From Methanococcoides sp. AM1 (GTDB lineage Archaea; Halobacteriota; Methanosarcinia; Methanosarcinales; Methanosarcinaceae), in the NCBI RefSeq assembly GCF_900774055.1, contig NZ_CAAGSW010000003.1, forward strand, positions 1 to 64,000: a stretch of 64,000 nucleotides of DNA, read 5' to 3'. Numbering within the stretch: the stretch's first letter is position 1; the number at the start of each line of letters is the position of its first letter. The position numbers and the translations under genes are program-made. The notes below the pieces were generated by a model that saw nothing but the letters and a program-made list of their open reading frames with translations, searched no databases and was not told the DNA's origin. This document shows, piece by piece, positions 1 through 7,418 of the stretch.

Positions 1-1331
1 TCAATCTTACTGTCAGTAATATCAATGGTACTGCTTCCGAAGTCAAGACCGGTTATATCAATGTGACATCAGTTCCTATACTTCCGGTATCCGATTTCAG
101 TGCTAATGTAACTGAAGGTATTGCTCCTCTGAGTATTGCGTTTACTGATCTCTCAACCAATGCAACGTCATGGTCCTGGGATATTGATGCTGACGGTACC
201 GAGGATTACTCCAGTCAGAATATAATTCATACGTATGATACAGCTGGTTTGTATACTGTCAATCTAACTGTCAGTAATATCAATGGAACTGCTTCCGAAG
301 TCAAGACCGGTTATATCAATGTGACACCCTCAAACCAGCCACCTGTGGCAGACGCCAACGGTCCCTATATGGGTGATGAGGGATCTCCAATAACTTTCAA
401 TGCCAGTAATTCTACCGATCCTAATGGAGATACGTTGACATTCGAGTGGGATTTCAACTATGATGGTGTAAACTTTGATGTTAATGCAACTGGCCAATCA
501 CCCACTAATATATGGTACGACAATGCAACTTTTACAGTTGCTGTTAGGGTTTCTGATGATATGTTTTCAGATATTGATAGTACGACAGTAACTGTCAACA
601 ATGTCGCACCAAACATAACATCCCTTGCTGTGTTGGAAACTGAACCAGTTGAAGTTGGTACTAAAGTGAATTTAACTGCAGAATTCCTTGATCCTGGTAT
701 CGAAGATACTCATAATTATACCATAGACTGGGGAGATAATACAGAAGATGAGATTGATATTATTATACCCCCGGGTGACCGTGTTGTGGATGCAAATCAC
801 ACATATGCGACCTCTGGTTTGTACAATGTCACATTCATTGTTGAGGACGATGATGGTGGCAGTGATACAGACTTCCGGTATGTGCTTGTATATGATTCAA
901 CAAGCGGATCTGTAGCCTGTAGAGGAAGTTTCGACTCACCTGCGGGGGCATATGTGGCTGATCCTGGCCTTACGGGAGTGGCAACATTCGATTTCACTTC
1001 AAAGTACAAGAAAGGTGTGCTGATAGGCAAGACGCAGTTCGAGTTTGAGGATCTGAATTTCCATTCCGTCGATTATGAATGGATGGTTGTTGCGGGTCAC
1101 AAGGCCATTTACAAAGGAAATGGTACTGTCAACGGTGAGGGCAACTATGAGTTCCTGATATCGGTAATTGATGCAGGACGCACACCAGACTACGATACTG
1201 ATATGCTCAGGATAAAGATCTGGGACAAAGACAACAATAATGTAATAGTCTACGATAACATGTCGGGTGAAGATGATGTTGCAGATCCGATAACACCAAT
1301 ATTGAAAGGTAGGGTCCAGATTAGGCCATGA
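1..1331 (+). CDS. PKD-repeat surface protein, 5' end outside window
   Basis: The frame is open from base 3, so the true start lies before the window; the internal GTG at 63 is not a start. Seen: at least three PKD-type beta-sandwich repeats carrying motifs such as WDIDADG, WDFNYDG and IDWGDNT, followed by a distinct C-terminal domain of about 140 residues (from about base 900, beginning SVACRGSFDSP) that ends RVQIRP. The domain at the left edge and the next one are almost identical in DNA over about 68 bp with a period of 258 bp (86 residues), pointing to recent domain duplication. PKD proteins of methanogens are usually secreted cell-surface proteins. No membrane anchor or sorting tail is present at this C-terminus. 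No enzyme domain is visible in this part. Confidence 0.85.
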   Translation, partial: NLTVSNINGTASEVKTGYINVTSVPILPVSDFSANVTEGIAPLSIAFTDLSTNATSWSWDIDADGTEDYSSQNIIHTYDTAGLYTVNLTVSNINGTASEVKTGYINVTPSNQPPVADANGPYMGDEGSPITFNASNSTDPNGDTLTFEWDFNYDGVNFDVNATGQSPTNIWYDNATFTVAVRVSDDMFSDIDSTTVTVNNVAPNITSLAVLETEPVEVGTKVNLTAEFLDPGIEDTHNYTIDWGDNTEDEIDIIIPPGDRVVDANHTYATSGLYNVTFIVEDDDGGSDTDFRYVLVYDSTSGSVACRGSFDSPAGAYVADPGLTGVATFDFTSKYKKGVLIGKTQFEFEDLNFHSVDYEWMVVAGHKAIYKGNGTVNGEGNYEFLISVIDAGRTPDYDTDMLRIKIWDKDNNNVIVYDNMSGEDDVADPITPILKGRVQIRP

Positions 1332-1354
1332 TCATCTGCAAATAAGGTCAATTC

Positions 1355-1400
1355 GTGCACATTCCCGGTGATTGAGCCGGGTTTTGTGCATTCTTTTTTC
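1355..1400 (+). terminator. Hairpin terminator of the PKD gene
   Basis: A GTGCA...TGCAC outer arm and a CCCGG...CCGGG inner arm form a hairpin from 1355 to 1390. It is followed by TTCTTTTTTC and starts 24 bp after the stop codon. Confidence 0.6.
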
Positions 1401-1674
1401 GAGCTAGAAATTGATTCTAAGATCGTCTGCAAGTGACATCTCAACTTAATTATTACAAAAAGTGTTACTGAAAGATAGCTGATTTTATCTAGGGACTTGC
1501 TACAATCGTAGTTGGAAGTGCACATTATTTGAATAAAGTTCAAAGAGTGGTGGAATACGCTAAGACAATTAATCAATTTACTCCACACCCGAAACCCCAA
1601 AGCATATCTATTTCTTTCATAAAGTAAAATTAAACTTAACGATCTAAATTCATTTTTCCAACAGGGGGTACAAT
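1401..1674. other. Non-coding stretch before the Cache lipoprotein
   Basis: The 343 bp gap between genes (1332-1674) holds the terminator above and then AT-rich DNA with no convincing gene. The last 50 bp contain the likely promoter and the ribosome binding site (AGGGGG) of the gene at 1675. I see nothing else in it. Confidence 0.5.
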
Positions 1675-2211
1675 ATGAGCGATTTTAAAACCATACTTTG
1701 TATGCTACTTATGGCTGCCCTATTACTGGTGGCCTCTGGTTGTGTGCAGCCAGACGATGCATCCGTTTATGAGCAGGAGGATCAGACCGTTGAAGAGGAT
1801 CAGAGCGATCTGTCTTTACAGGAAGAGTATACTATATCCCAGGTCAATGCGGCTATTGGCCTGATAGAAGAGAATGGAAAGCTGGCATTTCCTGAATTCA
1901 GGGAGAACAACAGTGAGTGGTTCCACGATGATTCCTATATATTCGTCTGGAGGACTGACGGGATACGTGTCGTCTATCCGCCGGATCTGAGCGGTGAAGG
2001 CAAGGACATGAGCGGACTTGAGGATTTCAACGGCAAACCCATAGGTAGGGTCTTCATCGAGACTGCTTTAAGTGAAGATGGAGAAGGGTGGGTCGATTAC
2101 TACTGGCCAAAGCCCGGTGAGACTGAGCCTTCAATGAAGCATACGTTCATCAAGATAACTTATATTGGAAACGAGACATATCTTGTGGGGTCCGGCTTCT
2201 ACGTTGAATGA
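1675..2211 (+). CDS. Cache-domain lipoprotein
   Basis: 178 residues. The N-terminus is a lipoprotein signal with a lipobox ending in Cys23 (LLLVASGC). An acidic Glu/Asp/Gln-rich linker follows. The rest (about residues 58-178) looks like a single extracellular Cache-type sensor domain: a long helix with an FPEF segment, then IFVWRTDGIRVVYPP and DYYWPKPG motifs. Known for the family: such domains bind small ligands and are usually fused to a receptor or kinase. Here the domain is free-standing and membrane-anchored, so it may act as a binding protein for a separate sensor; that is inference. The start is set by the AGGGGG site 8 bp upstream. It stands alone on the plus strand. Confidence 0.75.
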   Translation: MSDFKTILCMLLMAALLLVASGCVQPDDASVYEQEDQTVEEDQSDLSLQEEYTISQVNAAIGLIEENGKLAFPEFRENNSEWFHDDSYIFVWRTDGIRVVYPPDLSGEGKDMSGLEDFNGKPIGRVFIETALSEDGEGWVDYYWPKPGETEPSMKHTFIKITYIGNETYLVGSGFYVE

Positions 2212-2220
2212 GCCAGGTCA

Positions 2221-2373
2221 CGTTTCTGCAGCCAGATTACGCTTCTGGAGCGCGGACTGAGGCGATGAGCTACGCTCACCACCTCCCTTATAGTCAAACG
2301 GAAGTCACAATTAGAAATCTAAAACAGCAAGATCAAAGCTCTTCATCGCGAAATTCAAATGAATAGAATACGA
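2221..2373 (-). repeat. tRNA-Val downstream repeat, copy A
   Basis: Read on the minus strand this block directly follows tRNA-Val(CAC). It aligns over its whole length with the 150 bp that follow tRNA-Val(TAC) at 61831. The shared features are a 16-bp identical run (GATGAAGAGCTTTGAT), a hairpin of 12 pairs (GAGGTGGTGAGC with GCTCATCGCCTC) and a second small hairpin CCAGA...TCTGG. Confidence 0.75.
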
Positions 2374-2447
2374 TGGGCCCGGGGAGATTCGAACACCCGA
2401 CCTCTGCCGTGTGAAGGCAACGTCATAACCAGCTAGACCACGAGCCC
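2374..2447 (-). tRNA. tRNA-Val (anticodon CAC)
   Basis: The minus strand folds as a complete cloverleaf of 74 nt. The acceptor stem is GGGCTCG paired with CGGGCCC, the D-arm contains CTAGCTGGTTA, the anticodon loop is TTCACAC (anticodon CAC, reads GTG), and the T-loop is TTCGAAT. The discriminator base is A. CCA is not encoded, unlike the second tRNA-Val in this window. The acceptor includes one weak pair. Confidence 0.93.
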
Positions 2448-2639
2448 ATTTTTGTTTTAATTAGGTGCCTGATATCTTGATTTTCTTCAATTTTCAGGTG
2501 CCACTGAACCATCACATGGACTTGATGGGCTATAAGGTTAACGGCAATTAATTATGATTGCAATTATATAACGAAGCATATTTCAAAAAACCCGTCTATT
2601 TATGGAAAGGTTTAAGTATAATTCGGGCATTTATTGTAT

Positions 2640-2760
2640 TGTACATTGGCAGAGAACTTTGAGTAGTTACTTGACAACTGATGAGTCACTACCCTAACAC
2701 ACACATACAAACACCACACACTCCTTTTCAACTCGAAGTTCTCTTCTGATGCTATCCTTT
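2640..2760 (+). ncRNA. Candidate structured small RNA
   Basis: This 120-nt stretch lies between tRNA-Val and the DUF3887 lipoprotein. A TATA-like box (TTTAAGTATAA, 2611-2621) sits about 25 bp before the proposed 5' end. A long-range stem pairs 2651-2664 (AGAGAACTTTGAGT) with 2731-2744 (ACTCGAAGTTCTCT): 14 continuous pairs, one of them U-G. Inside, 2663-2672 pairs with 2683-2692 to make a second hairpin. The remaining loop (2693-2730) is almost pure C and A and ends CACTCCTTTTC, which is complementary to a Shine-Dalgarno sequence. T-rich DNA follows (2757-2775). No open frame of note lies here. I do not recognise a known family. Function is inference: possibly a regulator that masks ribosome binding sites. 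Confidence 0.5.
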
Positions 2761-2924
2761 TTGTTCATTTTTTAAGATAAGATCCTTGTATTCCTGCTGT
2801 CCTTATGCCTTTATGCTTTTATGCTTTTATTTCTATACCTTTCCGGGTTTTTGCAACTGGAACTGAACTTTGATCAGAAAAAATAAGGGTAAAATAAAAA
2901 GAGTAAAAAAAGAAGCTATGGAGA
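2761..2924. other. Non-coding stretch between ncRNA and lipoprotein
   Basis: AT-rich DNA with short tandem CTTTTATG-like repeats near 2811-2830 (TGCTTTTATGCTTTTAT). It is downstream of the minus-strand gene at 2925, and T-rich runs here may help end transcripts from either side. No gene is visible. Confidence 0.4.
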
Positions 2925-3386
2925 TTAAATTCTCTCTTCCAGAGCCATACGTTTCTTTAATTGTGCTGATTCAAGCCAGATTCCCCTGAGTTCCACCTGA
3001 CCGTCTGAATTTACGAATATCAGCCGTAAGATAACATCATCGGTCTCTTTCTCGAAGTTAGCACGATATATAACAACAGTATGCTTTTCAGCAGCATTGA
3101 TCTCCAGCAGTTCCTTAGAACTATAGTTGCCCAGCTCATCCTGAATGACGTATGCAGACTTCAGAAATATCTCTTCTGTGAATGCCTTTTTCATCGTCGG
3201 ATCCAGTTCAGCGGAAAATTTGGTATAATTTTGCTCATTGATGGCCTGGAGTGCATTTTCTGCAATAGGGTCCGCATATCCTTCAATATCGGCATTGAAG
3301 CTTTCTTCATCTATGGAGGTGCATCCGCTCTGGAATATCGCTGCTACAATGATGAGAATCAATAATGCTTTGATCTTTAATTTCAT
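2925..3386 (-). CDS. DUF3887-like lipoprotein
   Basis: 153 residues. The signal peptide ends in a lipobox with Cys22 (FQSGC). The mature part has the layout of DUF3887 domains: ALQAINEQNYTKFSAELDPTMKKAF followed in the family by a cystatin-like beta sheet (here RANFEKETDDVILRLIFV). The family's function is unknown; members are exported small domains often seen near signalling genes. Here it begins 9 bp after the stop codon of the histidine kinase and is read in the same direction, so it is probably the last gene of a response regulator - kinase - lipoprotein operon and may be a signal-binding or output partner of that kinase (inference). Confidence 0.65.
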   Translation of the reverse strand: MKLKIKALLILIIVAAIFQSGCTSIDEESFNADIEGYADPIAENALQAINEQNYTKFSAELDPTMKKAFTEEIFLKSAYVIQDELGNYSSKELLEINAAEKHTVVIYRANFEKETDDVILRLIFVNSDGQVELRGIWLESAQLKKRMALEERI

Positions 3387-3395
3387 GTTTCACCC

Positions 3396-5174
3396 TTAAT
3401 ACTGTTCTATCTCTGTGAAGTCTTCTTCCTTTAGCTCTTTTGGTAATCTGAATGTGAAAGTACTGCCCTTGTTGGCCTCGCTTTCCACGAATATGGTGCC
3501 GCCCTGTCCATCTATAATTCCTTTGATGATCGCAAGTCCAAGTCCTGTACCGCCTGCTTTTCTTGTGGCGGTACTGTCCACCTGGTAGAACTTATCGAAT
3601 ATCTTCTCCCGCTTTTCAGGAGGTATGCCGATACCATTGTCTCTGATACTTGCCTGAATATGATCTCCGGCATCCGTTACGCTGATCTCCACCTCTCCAT
3701 CATGCGGTGTGAACTTGATGGCATTCGTCAGGAGGTTCACAAACACCCTGATAAGCTTGTCCTTATCTGTCTTGATGGTAAGGCTCTCTTCAGGATATCC
3801 GACCCTAATGTCTATCCCTTTGTCCTTAGCCTGCTTTTCAACTGTCTGCAGTGAAGTCTCAACGATATTCCTTATATTCACATCTTCCGGATTGAATTTC
3901 ATCTTGCCGGATTCAATGCGTGAGATGTCCAGAAGGTCGTCCACCATTCTTGCCTGACGGTCGATGTTCCTTATGATAAGGTCAAGCATCTCTTCCTTGA
4001 TCTCAGGGTTGCATTCACTTTCCTTCATGAACTCACTGGAGGTCTTCATTGCGGTCAATGGCGTTTTCAGTTCATGTGATACCATTGATACGAAATCGTT
4101 CTTGAGCCGGTCAAGCTCTTTCAGTTTCCGGTTGGCATTTTGCAGGTAGTCGTTCGACCTTTCCAGCTCTGATGTCTTACTCTTTACTTCATCCTCAAGT
4201 GTCTTGTTCCAGGAGAACAGGATCAGTGCTATAAATGAACCGATGAAGAGGATGAATGCAACAGAGATCATCGCAAAGAGTCCCTGCTTAATGTATATTG
4301 ACTGGACTAGGGATTCCACATACCACAGCGGTGTAACAACACCCACGGACCACTGCTGGTTCTTCCATATTACAGGTTCGTAGGATATGATCTTCTTTTC
4401 AAGGAAACCATTCTCATTCCTTTCCGAGAAGCTGCCATTGCCGGAAAGCCCTTCTGTCTGCATTCCGATTATTTCAAGGCGGCTGACATCAGGTTCGTTC
4501 ACAATGTCAAAGTAGTTCTTTCCAATAAGTTCTGTCTCAGCACTATCGTAGAGAAGTCTTGCATGGTCGTTGATCAGGTAGATGTATCCTGCAGGATTTT
4601 CCGTTTTTATCGTCTCTTCAGCGATCTCATCGATCTCGATAACTGCGATAAAGGAACCTTCAAAATCGTCTTCACCGACGTATACAGGTACCCAGACATA
4701 TATTGCCAGTTCTTTCTCAAATGTGGTTAGTGGATTGGTAATATAAGTTTCACCGGTTTGCTGTATTATATCAAAAGGGATATTATTTTCATTCTCGTAC
4801 AGGTTGTATCCAAGCGGTGTGTTCTCTTTAGGATAACCCGATATTATAGTTCCATTCTTGTCCACATATTCAATAACGTAAAATCCCTTTGATTTTTCAT
4901 ATATGTTGGCAAAGGTACTTTCAAAATTATCATCCGGTATCTGGTGGGGTTGTATGGAAAGAACTTCCAGCATTGTAACCTTCTCATTAAGGAAAGTCGT
5001 TATGCCGGTAGAGATCTGCTGTGCCTGTGATGTCTGTCCCTGTGTGAACTGGTCAATGAACTGCTCTTCAACCTCAGTGTTGGCCCTGATCCCTAGAAAA
5101 AGGATCGAGCTTATAAAGAGCATCGTTATGAAAAGAACGATGATCGCATTCCATCTGCTTTTTCTGGCAAACAT
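3396..5174 (-). CDS. Membrane sensor histidine kinase (dCache-HisKA-HATPase)
   Basis: 592 residues. Membrane helices lie at about 9-29 and 298-321. Between them is an extracellular double-Cache sensor (residues 36-290). A coiled coil follows, then HisKA with the phospho-acceptor His367 in FVSMVSHELKTPL, then the ATPase domain: N-box NLLTNAIKF, G1 DNGIGIPPEKREKIFDKFYQ, G2 GGTGLGLAI. All catalytic motifs are intact. It is a complete two-component kinase, probably sensing a small extracellular ligand; the ligand cannot be read from the sequence. The response regulator is encoded 32 bp upstream in the same direction and is the likely partner. Confidence 0.93.
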   Translation of the reverse strand: MFARKSRWNAIIVLFITMLFISSILFLGIRANTEVEEQFIDQFTQGQTSQAQQISTGITTFLNEKVTMLEVLSIQPHQIPDDNFESTFANIYEKSKGFYVIEYVDKNGTIISGYPKENTPLGYNLYENENNIPFDIIQQTGETYITNPLTTFEKELAIYVWVPVYVGEDDFEGSFIAVIEIDEIAEETIKTENPAGYIYLINDHARLLYDSAETELIGKNYFDIVNEPDVSRLEIIGMQTEGLSGNGSFSERNENGFLEKKIISYEPVIWKNQQWSVGVVTPLWYVESLVQSIYIKQGLFAMISVAFILFIGSFIALILFSWNKTLEDEVKSKTSELERSNDYLQNANRKLKELDRLKNDFVSMVSHELKTPLTAMKTSSEFMKESECNPEIKEEMLDLIIRNIDRQARMVDDLLDISRIESGKMKFNPEDVNIRNIVETSLQTVEKQAKDKGIDIRVGYPEESLTIKTDKDKLIRVFVNLLTNAIKFTPHDGEVEISVTDAGDHIQASIRDNGIGIPPEKREKIFDKFYQVDSTATRKAGGTGLGLAIIKGIIDGQGGTIFVESEANKGSTFTFRLPKELKEEDFTEIEQY

Positions 5175-5206
5175 GAGGTTTCAGCACAAAAAGTGCGTTA
5201 TAAGTA

Positions 5207-5719
5207 TCATTCCTGTGCTCTTCTTAGCACCGTTTTGATCCTTGCTTTCAGTTCCTTCAGGTTGAAAGGTTTTATAATATAGTCATCTGCTCCGATATCA
5301 AGGCCGCCTACCTTGTCATCGATCTCTCCTTTTGCAGTAAGCATTATGATGGGTATGTTCCTGTATACAGGATCTTCTTTTAGTCTCTTACATACCTCGA
5401 AGCCGTCCATATCCGGCATCATTACATCGAGAAGGATCACGTCAGGGATATCGGATCTCAGGAGATCGAATGCCATAGCACCATTTCCTGCATCGATAAC
5501 ATTGTATCCATCTGCTTCAAGTGCTCTTTTGGTAGCCATGACAGCATCAGGCTCATCATCCACGATAAGGATCTTCTCTCGGGTATCTGAAAGGGCTTCT
5601 ACTCTTTTTGCCACCACGTCTTCAGAAACAGATAGTTTTTCTGCAATTTCTTTGGTGCTGATATCCGGCTTTTCCTCGAGAAGTCTCAGGATGTCTTTGT
5701 CAAGCGTTTCCTTTTCCAT
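5207..5719 (-). CDS. Response regulator with N-terminal helix-turn-helix
   Basis: About 170 residues. Residues 1-47 form a small winged-helix-like segment (ISTKEIAEKLSVSEDVVAKRV). A receiver domain follows: acidic pair in ILIVDDEPD, phospho-acceptor Asp in ILLDVMMPDMDG, conserved Thr in IIMLTAKG and Lys in DYIIKPF. The order HTH then receiver is the reverse of most bacterial regulators; the effector part is short, so it may act through protein contacts rather than as a classical DNA-binding regulator. I chose ATG at 5719; a GTG three codons upstream (5728) is the alternative. It is the first gene of the operon with the kinase. Confidence 0.88.
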   Translation of the reverse strand: MEKETLDKDILRLLEEKPDISTKEIAEKLSVSEDVVAKRVEALSDTREKILIVDDEPDAVMATKRALEADGYNVIDAGNGAMAFDLLRSDIPDVILLDVMMPDMDGFEVCKRLKEDPVYRNIPIIMLTAKGEIDDKVGGLDIGADDYIIKPFNLKELKARIKTVLRRAQE

Positions 5720-5861
5720 ATATACCACAACTTTGAAATATATCTAGATATAAACGAATGATGTTATTAAAGCCTTTCGAAATATAATAAAGTCTCTTCA
5801 TATTTTGAATCTGCCAGCCAATTATTAGAAAGTCTTATAAGTTATTATTGTATATTTAACG

Positions 5862-6152
5862 ATGATATTAATGGATGCTCTTGAAAAAATATTCGGAAAG
5901 ACGGCACAGATAACTGTTCTGAAGAACCTTATCCACCACAAAGGTGAGTCCACTTACTTATCAGGTATTGCGGAAGAGACCGGCCTTTCCCATTCAAGTG
6001 TTGCGAGGGTGATCGAACCTTTGCTTGAAGCGAACATCGTGACCGAGAAACGCCTTGGCAAACAGATACGCACCTTTAGCCTGAACCTTGACAATAAGCT
6101 AACATTATTGATACTTGATTTCTACAATGATCTGGGTAAAATAAAAGTTTGA
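5862..6152 (+). CDS. Winged-helix transcriptional regulator
   Basis: 96 residues with one winged-helix domain: helices around ITVLKNLIHHKG and TYLSGIAEETGLSHSSVARVIEPLLEA, then a wing EKRLGKQIRTFSLN. The turn GLSHSSVARVI is the recognition helix. No ligand domain is present. It resembles small archaeal ArsR/MarR-like regulators that sit next to their targets. It is read divergently from the response regulator with a 133-142 bp gap between them, so it may control that operon or itself (inference). The start could also be the ATG at 5871. Confidence 0.75.
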   Translation: MILMDALEKIFGKTAQITVLKNLIHHKGESTYLSGIAEETGLSHSSVARVIEPLLEANIVTEKRLGKQIRTFSLNLDNKLTLLILDFYNDLGKIKV

Positions 6153-6250
6153 TCTTTGATCGATCTTCACTACCCTGGTATTATCTATCTTCACTATCCG
6201 AAACGCAATTTGTTCCTAAAAGCGTTTCAAACAATATTTCTGACAACATC

Positions 6251-7051
6251 TCAATTCTGTGGATCACTTTCAGCTCTATCCGCAGCATCTTCTTTTGATC
6301 CTGTTGCTTTCACCGTTGTTTCCATTGTTGCATCTGATGTCTCTTCTTTGATATCGTCTTCTATCTCTACATCTTCCATCTCAACATCATCGATGTATGT
6401 ATAATCATTCTCATCGATGCTTGCAGACCATGTACTTCCAAGCAGGTGATAGGCCAGTATTCCGGAAACCTTTGCAAGAGCATTCATTATATGCAGTGAA
6501 ATGATGCCTAAAAGCAGTCCTCCGGCCATAACCATAAGGGCTACACCGATAGACTCCACCTGGTAGGATCCGAAGTTTATGTAATTGGTCTTGTAGATAA
6601 GAGGTACTCCGATCAGGGCTATTGTAAGTGCTATCAGTGTGAAGGAAACTATCAGTGTGAATATTCCCAGTGGGAACTTTATGAACAGGAAAACCAGTCC
6701 TTTCCATGTGACCGGGTTTATGATATATCCTTTCAGCTTTTCTGTCATCTTTTGGTTTGTGACCTTCTGTGACTCCATTGGTGGGATATCAATTCCCAGA
6801 AGCCAGATGGCAAGCTGCCTCTCAAAGGATGCCAGTTCCCACCAGGCCACAAGCATCAATATTAGAATGGGGATGCCGATGAGGGTTATTGAAAGGCTTA
6901 GGCCCATTGAAAGGCCTGTCACAAGGAATATGAAATATGCTGTTCCAAGAGGGAAAGAGAACAGCAGGTATGTGAGATTCAGATAGGTCTGTTTACGTGT
7001 GACCACGCCAAAAAAATCCCGTATCATACTTTTCATGTCTTTTTCTACCAT
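6251..7051 (-). CDS. Putative sensor-domain membrane protein
   Basis: 266 residues. The start at 7051 is set by a strong GGAGG site 9 bp upstream; longer forms would overlap the next gene. Two paired membrane blocks are visible: LLFSFPLGTAYFIFLVTGLS with ITLIGIPILILMLVAWWELA, and a second similar set FIKFPLGIFTLIVSFTLIAL with LIGVPLIY, so the protein is an internal duplication of four to six helices. This is the pattern of the putative sensor domain (PF13796) that in other organisms precedes histidine kinases. Here no kinase is fused. The C-terminal 50 residues are highly acidic and soluble (DDVEMEDVEIEDDIKEE). Role unknown; it is encoded 20 bp after the small gene at 7072 and is probably cotranscribed. 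Confidence 0.7.
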   Translation of the reverse strand: MVEKDMKSMIRDFFGVVTRKQTYLNLTYLLFSFPLGTAYFIFLVTGLSMGLSLSITLIGIPILILMLVAWWELASFERQLAIWLLGIDIPPMESQKVTNQKMTEKLKGYIINPVTWKGLVFLFIKFPLGIFTLIVSFTLIALTIALIGVPLIYKTNYINFGSYQVESIGVALMVMAGGLLLGIISLHIMNALAKVSGILAYHLLGSTWSASIDENDYTYIDDVEMEDVEIEDDIKEETSDATMETTVKATGSKEDAADRAESDPQN

Positions 7052-7071
7052 ATGTTCTCCCTCCTTTGCTG

Positions 7072-7326
7072 TTAATTTTCTGTACTCATTGATATTTCCT
7101 GTGCGATCCTTTTTGGTCTTCTGAAGAAGAAATATATCACTGCTCCCAATAACTGAGTAAATACTATTATAATTACCCATATAAGCTTATCATTTCCCTG
7201 TGAAGGTTCGTTCATTACACAGTCGATAAGCATCCAGAGCCAGAATATTGTACTTGCTATTGCAAGTCCTGCAAACATAAGGAACAATATTGCGTTTATC
7301 GGGAAAAATATCCAGCTATCAAACAT
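7072..7326 (-). CDS. Small membrane protein, PLDc_N type
   Basis: 84 residues with two membrane helices: INAILFLMFAGLAIASTIFW and WVIIIVFTQLLGAVIYFFF. Between them is a WMLIDCVMNE segment and after them RRPKR, the pattern of the phospholipase D/cardiolipin synthase N-terminal domain found alone in many small proteins. No phospholipase domain is present. It lies just upstream of the sensor-like protein and is likely cotranscribed with it. Function unknown. Confidence 0.75.
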   Translation of the reverse strand: MFDSWIFFPINAILFLMFAGLAIASTIFWLWMLIDCVMNEPSQGNDKLIWVIIIVFTQLLGAVIYFFFRRPKRIAQEISMSTEN

Positions 7327-7418
7327 CTTTATTCACCTTGTTCTCTTTTTTGTTTATCCTTTTGTCATCGATGTCAGGCGTTGGTCTCATCCTCATTTTA
7401 GATTGATCTGCTTTCTTC

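Noticed and set aside
1250-1600. Minus-strand frame crossing the end of the PKD gene
   Set aside because: It overlaps coding DNA and the terminator hairpin, has no ribosome binding site and no recognisable motif.
2650-2760. C/D-box guide RNA reading of the small RNA candidate
   Set aside because: A TGATGAG and a CTGA box can be found (near 2681 and 2746), but the spacing is too long and no C'/D' pair is seen; the long stem explains the sequence better.
2811-2835. Short TGCTTTTA tandem repeat as a functional element
   Set aside because: Only two to three imperfect units in AT-rich DNA; likely simple-sequence noise.
7052-7180. Longer N-terminus for the sensor-like membrane protein
   Set aside because: It would overlap the upstream small membrane gene by over 100 bp, while ATG 7051 has a strong GGAGG site.
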